A stretch of 64,000 nt of DNA from Fasciolopsis buskii. Its lineage: Eukaryota; Platyhelminthes; Trematoda; Plagiorchiida; Fasciolidae. The position numbers and the translations under genes were made by a program. The notes under the pieces are model-generated. The model was given only the letters and a program-made list of their open reading frames with translations, was not told the DNA's origin and did not search any database. Shown here piece after piece: positions 24,272-35,011 of this stretch; the first letter of the stretch is position 1; each line of letters opens with the position of its first letter. The stretch is taken from the NCBI GenBank assembly GCA_008360955.1, contig LUCM01002320.1:263709-327708 (forward strand), written 5' to 3'.

Positions 24272-25095
24272 CACTTAGTTTCTTGGCAAACAGTTAGGGT
24301 TTTGTGGCATCCTGTTTTTGCAGTTGTTTTATTGTGCACAACATCCGCCCAAGGAGACATTTTGCTCAATCACGTAAGCAGTAGTTGTATTGAAATTCTA
24401 TTTTTCACCTTCAAATTGAATTTTCTGGGCGAGCAGACGGCAAGGGCTTAACCGCGTTTTCACTGTATTCTCCTTTAATGGATATCAATAGGTATTTCGC
24501 ATTTTATCCGTCCATTATTTATTTGCTGATGTCGAATATGTTGAAAGTTTTACCGTTGATTTCGGCCTTATTATGCCGGAATTTTTCCATTGATAATAAT
24601 TTTTGTCCTACACTTGATCATTGATAAACGATACAGCCCCATAAACCTCGACCACGTGGGTTGTGGCACACTCAACAATTTCCACTGGTAATATCCCTGA
24701 GACTGTCTGTACTTGTAAAGTGCAAAGAAACAACAGCAAATACCATGGATTTATTGGCAGATTTTCATTATTATATCTGCTTACGGACTGTAATAAGACT
24801 AGTTAAACATGGGGACCGTAGTTGTCTACGTAAACTCGCATAAACACAAAATATGAGAACCTTTTGGAGCATGCAGGTTTCATAAACACCTTTGGATGGG
24901 TCGTAGGAATTATCCTTTTTTAAATTCGCAAATGACAACAAAAGCGTTTGTCCATCCAGGCACTTAATTTACCGTGTATTCTACACGCGGTATTTATTTG
25001 TTAATTAGAGTATATTACTTTGATTGGGGTCTAAAGCGCATGGTCATTCACAAACAGAAAAATTTCCGTTTAGGGAGGATCTTGGTTAACATCTA
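24272..25095. other. unassigned stretch
   Basis: No gene or shared repeat recognised. Confidence 0.55.
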
Positions 25096-25120
25096 AAATG
25101 ACCTTGAGTCAAGGTCATTT
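25096..25120. promoter_or_regulatory. 25-base perfect palindrome with nested factor-binding motifs
   Basis: AAATGACCTTGA and its exact complement flank a single central G. Each arm contains TCAAGGTCA, the extended half-site bound by monomeric nuclear receptors of the FTZ-F1/ERR type. The centre spells TGAGTCA, the AP-1 consensus. The palindrome is certain; regulatory use is only inference. Confidence 0.35.
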
Positions 25121-26395
25121 AAGCGCACTGTGTTACTCACCCGCAGTTTTAGCGTGGCAGTGAAGCAGGGAGCGAGAAACATTGAAATCGTTTTGTACCA
25201 CAATTCAGGGAATAAAGAACTGATTTCAAAACATCAGTCGATTTAGAATTTTGTGGCTATACGTTTCGAGCATTTTGTATTAAACAAGGCCAACATTTAC
25301 ATCACAATAAATAAACAATCCAAGCAAGCAACATGATTTTTCATGGCGAAAATTGATCATGTCCAAAAATAACCACAAATTTACCTGTGCTCATGTTAAA
25401 ATTTCACGGTGGACGTTCCTTTCTGGTATCTTTTGCGAATTTTCGCCGTTGATTTATGCACCATTTTCCGAACAAATTTCGATAATATTTAAATGCTTCC
25501 AGTTACAGCAGATATGTCGCATGAATTATTCGCCCAACGACACAGAGAATATGATTACTCCGCGCAGTGGCAAAGTATACTGAAATCCTCAATCTAAGGG
25601 CCGCTTAATTTGTTTGAAGAACAAGTGGCATGTGATGATCTGAAACAGTTACAAAATGGACATTTTCGAAGGACATTCTCTGACGAATTTGTCCCGCTTT
25701 ATCATTATTTTCATCCAAGTTTTTCACCCTCGCCCAAATAAAATCAGGAAATCCTTACCCATGGATCAACAAAGGATGCACAACTGATATGGAAAATTTT
25801 GTCGTTGCGCGGACGGATATAGTCCCTTCATTCGATGAAAGTATCTAATATAAGAAGCGGCACTGCCTCCAAAAGAAGTTCCATGTTTCAGTCTACCGGA
25901 ATTCGGTAAACATATCTAATAATTTTCTTTCAATGTGATGTAAATTGGATAAAGGTACCATTAGATGGAGGGTATGCGTCATGTAAAAACCTATTCCGGC
26001 CTGAATCTTTATGTCTTCCAAAATGTTTCATGCTCCGGCGTAATGGTCATAAGAAATTCCTAGGCAGTGGATACTGATTGCAAAACTCGGAAGCTTCTCC
26101 GAGTAAGAAGTAAAAGCTGGGTGCTGGGTGCTGCATCAGAACGACGAAAATATTGCTGAACAATAGAGCTGTGCCCATCGGTAACCACTGTTTATTGATG
26201 TTGGGTTCCTAGCAGTACAGGCGCCAAACATTTGTGAATTAGTCTCGCTTTGTTCTTCCTAGGGAGCTCGTGGTAGCCCAAAGTTACGATGTACTTATTG
26301 TGACTGAAATGGGATATCACTAGAAAGCTCCGAAACACGCAACGTGTTCCCTACAAGTCTCAACAGTTCTTGCTGAATAAAAAATAAAAGTTTGT
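25121..26395. other. unassigned stretch
   Basis: No repeat or known gene. A plus-strand frame at 25,353-25,583 has no supporting context. Confidence 0.5.
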
Positions 26396-26512
26396 TTATT
26401 TGCTTTCCTTAGCTGCTGCCCACTTGAGCAGAACATGCTCATACGAAGCTTGTTCCATGTTCTTGTCAAGACTGTAAGTGTACTTAATGTCGATTTCCGA
26501 TGAACAAGCAAA
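26396..26512 (-). CDS. candidate terminal exon, unknown product
   Basis: The minus strand is open for 38 codons after a GAGCCACAG acceptor and ends in TAA. The last residues are YEHVLLKWAAAKESK, a helix-like, charged tail. The stop lies inside AAATAAAC, so a poly(A)-signal-like hexamer overlaps it. The frame is open a little further upstream to a TGA. No family is recognised. Confidence 0.22.
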   Translation of the reverse strand, partial: FACSSEIDIKYTYSLDKNMEQASYEHVLLKWAAAKESK

Positions 26513-26573
26513 CTGTGGCTCATCTGACGCTCACTCCACTCATTCAGTTTTAGGACAAGTAATTTTCAAACGA

Positions 26574-26777
26574 TTAGCCATGCAGTGCCAACGGTCCAAC
26601 TTGCCAATGAAAATCAGGCAAGCACTGTACAGCTGTTTCATTTTTGTTAGGAATCATCAATAGTGCATATCCATGGCGCCGAAACAGGGATGCAAACCCG
26701 AAATGAATGATGTTGAGTTTAACACTTTTGTCATTGCATACACAAATAAGGGAAGATCCTTTAAATCGAGACAAAAC
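26574..26777 (-). CDS. candidate exon just upstream of 26,396-26,512
   Basis: This segment is open for 67 codons after a GATTTTATTGGCACAG acceptor. It includes KGSSLICVCNDKSVKLNII and PNKNETAVQCLPDFHWQ. A CAA|GTTGGA site would leave phase 0, matching the entry of 26,396-26,512 across roughly 85 nt, but that donor is poor. No family is recognised. Confidence 0.22.
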   Translation of the reverse strand, partial: VLSRFKGSSLICVCNDKSVKLNIIHFGFASLFRRHGYALLMIPNKNETAVQCLPDFHWQVGPLALHG

Positions 26778-27445
26778 CTGTGCCAATAAAATCTGGGTAC
26801 TGTTGCTAATACCTTATTGTTGAGTCCATTGGTCTAAGTTTCTTGGATTATATTTTACTTTGTCCTCAATCACAACTTTTGCTTTGTTCTCACAAGCTGA
26901 TAGTTAGCGTATGCAAAGCCGGAAATTATATTCTGTAACCAAATAAAGCCGCGTCAGATTGGTAGTCTTTGTTATCTGATTTCGTTGAAAATTGTTCATT
27001 TTACAAACAGCCTAAGCATTCCGGAATTTCCTCTCATTCTTTGCTGTCCTTGGTCAAACTGTTTTGTGCAAACGAAGTATCGATTTCGTCTTGTTTGATT
27101 GTTACAAATGTCGCATCTGAAACGCATGAAAACCAGTTTGCGGTTGATTACAAAGGCAAACGGACTGTAACAATAAGATAAGCACTTCGCTCCCAATCAA
27201 AATAAAAAAGATCGTCGATTCGTGCAAATGTATAAATCCTCATTTTAAAATTTCGTCATACTGGTTTACAACGGAAAACTTACTGGAGGAAACAATGTCA
27301 CATAACAAAGCAGTAAGACTTCTAGCAACTTTCGGGATTCATGAACAGCTTTTTTTCTAGTCAACTCTTGCTATTCACCAAGCTGCATCGGAGTAACGAT
27401 TACTCGTATCGAGTCGAACTGATTCAAATATGCAAATAAATTTTC
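26778..27445. other. unassigned stretch
   Basis: Open frames on both strands at 26,969-27,196 conflict. No repeat recognised. Confidence 0.45.
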
Positions 27446-27516
27446 CGTTGTTGGCCAAATCAGGTGAGAATCACAGCTTAGGTTAGGTGCATGCCTAGTT
27501 GGTTCGAGACCGAGAT
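27446..27516 (+). repeat. weak tRNA-like sequence
   Basis: TTGGCCAAATCAGG resembles an A box, and GGTTCGAGACC, 49 bases on, is a good B box. No second copy or folded cloverleaf was found. Confidence 0.2.
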
Positions 27517-27573
27517 ATTCTCAGTATTATTGCTATTTATTCATGGCTGGTTATTCCGTAAGAAAAAAGGAAA

Positions 27574-27607
27574 TTTCTCATTAGAATTTCATTTGAATCC
27601 TTAGGCG
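27574..27607 (+). repeat. fragment related to the inner edge of the inverted repeat
   Basis: TTTCTCATTAGAATTTCATT followed by TGAATCCTTAGG resembles the inner ends of both arms of the adjacent inverted repeat (TTTCTCACTAGAATCTCAT on the left; TTTCTCTCTTGAGTTTCATT on the right, read on the minus strand). Confidence 0.45.
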
Positions 27608-27727
27608 CTTGATTGGGAGATAAGTCCATTTAAGAAGCGCATGGAGATTCTTCGGGGGATTTTCGTCTGTCAGGCAGAGCTACCGTTGAGAAATGGGACA
27701 CAAGGCCCGAAAGTATTGATTTTGCTT

Positions 27728-28112
27728 CTCACTAGTGTGCTCCGCATACGGATGGATAAACGAAATTTCCCAGGAAGCAAACGACCGGTTTGGCGGTTAT
27801 TGCTGCTGTTCAGGTATGCGTACCCGGCATTCTTCTGTCCAACCATCCCTATACTAATGTGCTCCTTCCTTAGTTTCTCACTAGAATCTCATCCGATGAA
27901 TCACCATGTAATTCTTAAATGGACTTGTTCATTCACACTCCTAACGATTTGAATGAAACTCAAGAGAGAAACCAAGAAAGGAGCAAATTAGTATAGGGAT
28001 GGTTAGACAGAAGAACGCCGGGTACGCATAACTGAACAGTGGCAATAACCGCCAAACCGGTCTTGTGCTTCCTGGGAAATTTCGTTCATCCATCTGTACT
28101 ACTGAGAAGAAG
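27728..28112. repeat. large inverted repeat (two arms of about 165 bases)
   Basis: The left arm (about 27,728-27,896) reappears reverse-complemented at about 27,948-28,112, with roughly 50 bases between. Shared blocks include GAAATTTCCCAGGAAGCA, GACCGGTTTGGCGGTTATTG, TATGCGTACCCGGC, TTCTTCTGTC and AACCATCCCTATACTAAT. By eye, identity is well above 80%, with scattered substitutions. The two 'proteins' read from opposite strands look alike only because of this symmetry. It could fold into a long hairpin. It may be a foldback/MITE-like element or two opposed copies of one repeat. Confidence 0.8.
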
Positions 28113-29825
28113 GAAATTGTAAATTTATACTGGATAAAAGTGGCACCGACGGCAAACATCGTTTGACATGCGCCAAAATGGCAGAAGAGAGATATGCCAC
28201 AGCAGGTCTCCAAATGTATTATTCATGAATCGACCTGCAGTTCGATAGAGGTTTTCTTCTAGCTAACTGTCTTACTGAAACTTTTAAGCTATCATCTGTC
28301 AGTGCACTATCTAGGGTGTTTGTTGTATCTGCCTTCGGAACGACATCTATTTCTTGAGTGACCTGTCTGCTTTTATCTAATTCATCATTAATTAGGAAGT
28401 TTGCGAAAAATGAACTCCCACATAATGACTTGAAACACTGGGATTTTTCCTAGCCACAGTGGGACGAGCCAAACTAATTTGTAGATAAGTTGCTGGTTTT
28501 GGAATAGGTAGCCGAATAATAGATACCACAAGCGGTTGAACTTAAAATGGTTCTAGTTGCCACGACGAGCTCGATGCTAGATGAAACGAAGAATTCGCCT
28601 GCCGTTCATACATCCCTATGCGATGCCGTTAGCTGGAATCGAGAGTGAACAACTGAATCGTGTACAAAACTTAACAGGGTTACCAAAAATCGGTTGCTTT
28701 CTTCTACCACGAGTGAACTTCACCGCACAAGAGCCAAGACCTTGACTGGGTTAACCTTGTCTACGTCTTGACTACTATGCGATCGTATCCAAGTGGAAAT
28801 ATCATGACGAATGGACATGCATTCCACGGACCTAAACCTTCTCACGGCCGAAAGATTTCTTATTTTACAGTCTGTTATTACCCGCAGCCCTATTTATTCA
28901 GTATTACACTAGTTTTGCCTCAATAATATTAATAAATAATATCAGTAAGGCGATTTATAATATACTTAAAGTTTTGCATATTGTCGATGCCTTCATTGTT
29001 TTGACTGATGATATCATCGATGGTGCTATTTCGGCTGGTGACGAAACATTCTTCATCCAAATGTCAAGCTCGGCGAACACAAAACGCTGTAAACTGACTT
29101 CTTCAGCTGTGAAACAATAACATTTGAAATCATTGAACTTAATAATTGGCTCTCAGAGATAACAGTGGCTAACTGCTTCATGTCGTCAGAGGACAGTAAA
29201 CTGAATTTAAAATGACATTAAATTACGACACAGTCCATTCCTGTTGATTGAAATGATGCCGAATTTGACGCTATCGGTTTGTACTAGTGCAGGTAACCGA
29301 GGTAAACCACTGTCAAGGTGAATCTACACACGAGTGAACAACTGCATTTTCCCCCTTTAGAACCGGACTAGAATAACGCGTAGTATCGTACCAGGCGAAA
29401 ATGATTCTGACAAAAAGCGCAGCATTGCCAATATCTTTAACACTTGAAGGAATCGCAGTTCAGAAATACGTGAACGAGAATCGTAGTGCTTGAAAAATGA
29501 CAAACATTTTCCAACCAAAGTTTGATGCGCATTTACGTGGCGTGAATCGCACCGAATATTGAGGAGGAAATGTGCGAAGATAATTAACGCTAACGGAACT
29601 GGTTCACCGCGATAATCGGAAGAGAATTAGGGAATCCCTCAGGACGATTTGGGACAGGGTGGTGAAATGTTGCAGTGACCAAAAGCCAGGTAGATTCTCC
29701 CTGATTATTGCCCACCTGATTAAGTAGTAATTGGCCTGTCTGATTGGCAGATGGTCAGGTTAGAAACGGAACGTGGTCTGATTCATGAAGATAGGAGACC
29801 CTATTAACAGATATGTAACCCTCAC
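28113..29825. other. unassigned stretch
   Basis: No gene or shared repeat recognised. Confidence 0.55.
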
Positions 29826-29941
29826 TCTCTAAGAGGAGACATAATGTATTTTTCAGGATGGCGAATGTCAGAAGGTCGCCAAATTTGGGAATAAATAGTA
29901 TACAAATAAAGTACTTCCGTAAGTTTGGCAAATTTCTCTTT
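29826..29941 (-). CDS. candidate internal exon, unknown product
   Basis: This is 116 nt (38 codons + 2 bases) with acceptor GTGCGACTTCTTCAG and donor AGAGA|GTGAGG; the in-frame stop falls at the donor. The peptide includes FAKLTEVLYLYTIYSQIW, a helix-like run. No family is recognised. The same DNA is open in a second minus-strand frame. Confidence 0.24.
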
Positions 29942-31050
29942 CTGAAGAAGTCGCACATACTTGGGTTTTATCTAGTGCCTACTTTTTTCAAATTTACTGG
30001 TCACCATTTCCCCTTCTGAAGAAATGGCGGCAAACTACTTTGTTGTTTTTCATATCAGTTTCAAAGACAAAATGTATTTTGTGCCAGAGTTTAAGGCTGG
30101 CTTCGCCAGGTTTGATATCCTCGACCCCGAAAATTATCAATTTAAAGTTTATTTATCAAAAGCTGCCTCAAATGTCCTCCACTCTGTTTTGAAAGAAACC
30201 ATCATGACTGAGGTTTAATAGACCGTCACGAGAGTCCATACAAAATCTCAGGGGACACTGGTGTAGTTTGAGCCTACCCTGAAGAATCTTGGGTAGTTTA
30301 TTTATTTAAAAGAACTCGTCCGCCTCCCATTTTTCCAGGCATCAAGCCACGTTATCTTTCGTGTCTTATCTTTGCGCTTTTTTCTTACACATCTGACGAG
30401 GCGAAACGAAACCAATGGGTTTTCATTTTGCATTCGTGTACTTATGAAAACAGAATCTGTGTGATACTTGCACCTACAGCATAGCTTAAATCACTGAGAC
30501 GTTAGGTGTCATCCGCTCCGCTCTGCCTGTCAACAGACACATGGATGAATAACTTCTATTCAAAAGTCCTAGCCTGTCGACTTTCCGGGCCGATTCTCAA
30601 AGGTTATATGAATAAATCTAACCATTGAGAAATAGAACGTATTTTTTCATCCGCCCGAGAACAAAAAGCCTAACAAGAGCTCATTTGATCCTAGGAATTC
30701 GTAACCGCTGGTAACACTGCTATTTTGTGTCGGAAACCTTGTTACTGCCAACGCCACTTTGGTTTTTCTCCGTTCACACAGGAGGTGCTTCTGTTGATTT
30801 TAAAAATGCACGGTCTCCATGATGAACATTTGTGTTATCTGTTTCTTTATTCGTAGTAAGCAGGGTGTTGTCAACGCCATAGCAATATCCTGGGTTGCTT
30901 CAAACAAAAATTTCAATTCGATACTAAAATTCACCTACGTTGTGTAGATTTAATTCGAGCTTATTCAATCCAATAAATTTGAAATCATTCACAGGAGTTC
31001 TGCTTAACATTCCCAGTTCGATTGATTAACTCGTGGCACGCTTCAAATAC
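29942..31050. other. unassigned stretch
   Basis: A plus-strand ATG-started frame at 30,024-30,218 (64 codons) follows a pyrimidine-rich TTTCCCCTTCTGAAG, but its 3' side has no good donor. No repeat recognised. Confidence 0.4.
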
Positions 31051-31252
31051 CGTCGATATCTATAGTTTTCCTTTTTCGCATGAATGCCTCCAAAACTGAT
31101 GGAATATTCGTATCAAAGGATGCTATGCGGATTTGAACAAGAGGGCTCAAATTTAGCTGCATACCATAGAATAATACGTTTTCGTGCAAAAGAGACAGTC
31201 TTGCTTCCTGTAGCAGTGCTAAGCACCAGAACAAAGCGAAAACATCGCCGTC
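31051..31252 (-). CDS. candidate internal exon, unknown product
   Basis: This is 202 nt (67 codons + 1 base) between acceptor GTGAACAAAATAG and donor GACG|GTATTT, with an in-frame TAG just before and a TGA just after. The peptide alternates hydrophobic and polar helices (includes LALLQEARLSLLHENVLF and FDTNIPSVLEAFMRKRK), like alpha-helical repeat proteins in general. That is only a resemblance, and no family is assigned. A shorter plus-strand frame overlaps. Confidence 0.28.
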
Positions 31253-32271
31253 CTATTTTGTTCACCGAAAAACTGTCCTAAATTTTGACTATCTAATTCC
31301 GTTTTTGTCGTTTACCATATTCATACTTGCGAAACAGTTTTAGTTCATCTTTGCTATAGGGCATATAAGATTCACGCACGGATTCTACGGTCCTATACCA
31401 GCGTGACGATGACGACTTCTGGCTTTGGAAGTCAGCTTAAAAATCAGTCACTCATTCATTTCCCTCAGACGGGTCTTATAGTCAGACGGGAGCGTAAACG
31501 GTCATAAGCCTTCAGTTCACATTTCTCGAATTCTAGGTTTTTATATTTCTGTAAACTGACTGAGCATTCGTCCACGACCAATCGGTGTTCCGTTCTGTTT
31601 CCATTTAGACTCACTCATTCTCCTTCCTTCTCCTTTAGGCTAAATTTAAAATCAGCTTAATCGCAATGACTTTCACCGATCCCTTTATTCAAATTCATAA
31701 GTCCCATTTACAGTTAGCCATCGGATAATATTCTAATTTTGATGAATTTATTGCTCGATGTCTGACGGAACAATCAAATGTCACTAGGTTATTACTTAGT
31801 TCAGTACGTTCATTTTAAATCTTAATTGATCAAGGCTAAGCTCTCATTAGATCTTACATAACACGTGAATACTGAACAAGAGAATAGGACTATAGTAGAC
31901 TTTTGGGTAGTGACACTTAAATCATTTCAGAGTTTGCCATAGAAAGGGTAGATGTGTGAGAGAGTGGGAAAATCACAACTTACTTTTTATCCCGAACAAC
32001 CGGGATTACCGAATTTCAGTTTTATATTTAAACCCAGTTTCGTTCTATTTAGTCTACTTACCATTTTCCAGTTTTTCAAAAGCTATGGGCTACGGACTTA
32101 AAACAGAAACTGATGACAAGCGATTCTCTTGAAGAATGACTAGGACTTCATCGACCGTGATTATTTTCCTATTTGGTTTTATCCACGTACCTGATTTTGG
32201 ATCCCAGGCACAATTTCACTGTGACGTTCACACTGTTTAGCAGCACGCAACATTAGTTAGAAACGCTGTCT
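31253..32271. other. unassigned stretch
   Basis: No gene or shared repeat recognised. Confidence 0.55.
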
Positions 32272-32336
32272 TATGAGTGACCGAGTGGTTGAACAGTTCA
32301 CCGAAAAACCGCCGGTTCCTTCACTGAAAACAATGA

Positions 32337-32555
32337 ACTGACGAAAAGGTCTGTCTTAGTTTGAAGAAACCCTTTCCAGCGATATATTCGCACCAAACTT
32401 TTACTGGCCTTCTAGGTCCATTTGATTTTGAATACATACAGTGTTATCACTTTTCTGAATTAGGAATGTTCAAAGTACAGCATGACACAACTGGGGACAA
32501 AGGGGTAGAGGATGCTGCAGAAAACAAAACGAAGGACAACAAAACGGACGGATAA
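32337..32555 (+). CDS. candidate terminal exon with poly(A)-like signal
   Basis: The plus strand is open from 32,337, with an acceptor-like GGTCTGTCTTAG ending at 32,359, to a TAA at 32,555. The tail is rich in Asp, Glu, Lys and Asn (KTKDNKTDG). About 65 bases after the stop comes AAAAAATAAATGC, a possible poly(A) signal. A tRNA-like A box (TGACCGAGTGGTTGAAC) sits just upstream at 32,279. No family is recognised. Confidence 0.22.
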   Translation, partial: TDEKVCLSLKKPFPAIYSHQTFTGLLGPFDFEYIQCYHFSELGMFKVQHDTTGDKGVEDAAENKTKDNKTDG

Positions 32556-32737
32556 AAAAGCACCAGCACTTTTTTGCCGTTTGCACATTTTTCTTCTTAA
32601 TGTTGTTTTTAATAATAACAAAAAAATAAATGCATTGCTGCTATGAAATTTGATTTTGGGTCGAGCTCATAGCAGAAATAAGCCGGTGGTTCTCTCAATC
32701 TTACTGTACCAAACTGGAAACTGGGATGTCTCCTCAC

Positions 32738-32843
32738 GTGGTAGAAATTTTGTTTGCTTTTTCATCTCTGTGCCCCACGCCCTTTATTGACCTCCATGCG
32801 CTGCCTTCCATTCGGATCCAGGAAGCGCTAACATTGCGCAGAG
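32738..32843 (-). CDS. candidate internal exon, unknown product (weak)
   Basis: This is 106 nt (2 + 34 codons + 2) between acceptor TCTCCACAGTGTCCACAG and donor CCAC|GTGAGG; the in-frame TGA sits at the donor. The frame is open for a further 30 codons upstream. The peptide includes NVSASWIRMEGSAWRSIKG. An overlapping plus-strand frame (32,726-32,908) is also open. Confidence 0.2.
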
Positions 32844-33143
32844 CTGTGGACACTGTGGAGACATTTTCATCAAAAGACCAAGCCACTGGATACAGTTTTG
32901 AAATATGATCCTTTCCAGTGAGGAGTTACGTTAACCACTCATTTCCGTGTAGCTTTACCAATACCACTTAGGCAATGCCACTTAGGGAGTCACCTCAGTC
33001 GGGCGAGGGATTCCCTGACCACAGAGAAGCCATTTTTCACTAACAAGTAACACGAAGGAGCGTACAGCTTTATTGGATACGTTGCCTTTAAAAGTAAGAC
33101 GAATGTCAACTCAGCTCCAGGGTGGTAGTCAAAATAATGTAGC

Positions 33144-33270
33144 TTTTTATTGTGAATGGCATAATGTCACCAAGTGACATGTCAATGCTGATAACAATAA
33201 TGCGATTCGGGAGTTACAACATTCACCAAGAACGCTGTTGTTAACATCATACCATTCACGATAAAAAAAA
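33144..33270 (-). mobile_element. short element with terminal inverted repeats (copy c of the Penelope-like repeat)
   Basis: The plus-strand left end TTTTTATTGTGAATGGCATA and the reverse complement of the right end, TTTTTATCGTGAATGGTATG, are near-identical, giving inverted ends of about 25 bases around a 127-base unit. Read on the minus strand, the first half (GTGAATGG, ATGATGTTAACAACAGCGTT, CTTGGTGAATGT) matches the start of the repeats at 36,614 and 7,466. It lacks their hairpin part. It may be a MITE or two opposed truncated copies. Confidence 0.5.
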
Positions 33271-34918
33271 CAGTACAAGGTGAATCGATTTTTCAGTACA
33301 TTTTTACCCCGTTCGGTCCAAATTGTTGCAATGTAAATTAGATAATTTTCGGTACTTAATCGTTTCCTATTGGTTGTCGATGACCATAACAACGCACCTC
33401 AACAAGCTGAAGGGCAGTCCGATCATTTAGTCCTTAGAAAAGCAGAAAAAGCAAAGATCGATGTAGTGAAATACTAAAGGCTATTCAGTACGATCAGTTT
33501 TGTGTTTACCCAACTTTGAAACTGAATAGCCTAACACGAATTGACGCGGAAAAACACCATGCAAACCGAACAAGAAACTTGTAAAATTTACGTGTTTCTT
33601 TTTTCGTAAACCTTACCCAAACGATTGACTTTGATTGCAGACGATGACGGAAATGGTCTTAGCTACGGATATTTGGTGCATATGAAAAAACGAACTTCGA
33701 GAGTACCTGTAAATTCATGTTAGTCAGTGCATGTTACGAGCAATTCAGTCTACTACTCGCATGCTGAATATGTGCATGGATTATTTATCTGTACAGAAAT
33801 ACGATAAAGGAAATCCCAATTTGCGGTGATCACCGTATGGATTCGATTCCGAGTGAATTGTTCGACAATGAACGTGTTGCTCCACTTACCCTCCTTGGTT
33901 TCATCCAACGTAAAAAGTGCACTATTTTCGTAACACTTACCGGCATAAATTATTTTGTCGTTGCATCTAAACAACCGCTGATCGTTGCATGATGTTTTTC
34001 ATCCGGTCGGTTAAACTGCCGGTGGATTAATAAGAGTTTGCAACCTACGTAGATTTGCAACAACTTGGAATCAACAAACACCTTCCACGATTGAATCATT
34101 CGGAATGTTTCTTTTGTCACTGTCCACCAGAAGGATCTCTCAGTGTTAATTTGGTTAGCAGTCATAGTGCCAACCGAATCGTTTGTTTTTCACAAGCCAA
34201 CTACACGACAGACGTTGCATGTACATTTCGGATAGCATGCAACTGTTAGGCCGAAAACTCAAGCGAGAGGCAAGAATGAATTGCAAAACTTATTAATCGA
34301 ATCATCAGTTGAGTAGATCACGTTATTTTATCGTTATGTATTTCCGACCAACTTGTTTTGTGAGTGCTTAGAGCAATACGTTGCACTGTCAGTAGTAAAA
34401 TCTGCGAGATACGTTTCATTTTAGTAAATGGACCCAAAAGCCAACGAAATTTTACCGGATTTCAGTCGTTTCAGCAACAAGAATTACAACCGATCAAATG
34501 CCCAGAAAACAAAACAATACAAGATTTTATTAGTTGGGAATTTATAAATTTCTCACAATACCTTGCCAGTAGCATGTACGGACCGTCAAATTACACTTCT
34601 GACTTTACGTGAATAATTAGACGAACTCAACTTGGTTGTTGATCCATGTTGAACTTAAACACACCTTCCAGGTGAAGGACTCAGGCTGATCGTCAGTGAA
34701 GATCCAATGAAAGCTAAAATCGAGTCTACTATTTCCCAAGCGTTAGGATGACTGAATGGCCTGAGATTTTTGCTTAAAAAATGTACTGAGAAGGGTAGTC
34801 ACTCAAGCAACATAATTTAAGAATCGTTTAACTTTTTATCAGGACTCGAGATATAAGAATCGACAGTGATTAAGCAAGCGAGCGGTTCTTTACATGTACA
34901 TGGAACCTCGTAACTTAC
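33271..34918. other. unassigned stretch, several conflicting open frames
   Basis: From 33,753 to 34,250 both strands are open. On the minus strand two strong donors occur (GCCG|GTAAGT near 33,946 and GAGG|GTAAGT at 33,890/33,889). On the plus strand a good acceptor (GACTTTGATTGCAG, ending at 33,641) and another (ATTTATCTGTACAG, ending at 33,795) occur. No frame matches a known family, so strand cannot be decided. Confidence 0.4.
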
Positions 34919-35011
34919 AGTATTGTAAGTGCCTAGGAGATTATTGTCAATTACGGACGGACACACAGGTAAGAATATTTCGAAAGAAACCCATAGTAGA
35001 GCTGAGTTATT
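34919..35011 (-). CDS. candidate internal exon (weak)
   Basis: This is 93 nt, phase 0 to phase 0, between acceptor AAACGGATTTTCAG and donor ATACT|GTAAGT. It includes LPVCPSVIDNNLLGTYNT. Short, and could be chance. Confidence 0.16.

Noticed and set aside
27641..28213. Two similar 'proteins' on opposite strands
   Set aside because: The similarity is created by the inverted repeat; neither has gene context.
30024..30218. ATG-started plus-strand frame of 64 codons
   Set aside because: Good upstream pyrimidine tract but no donor, no repeat of the signal and no family.
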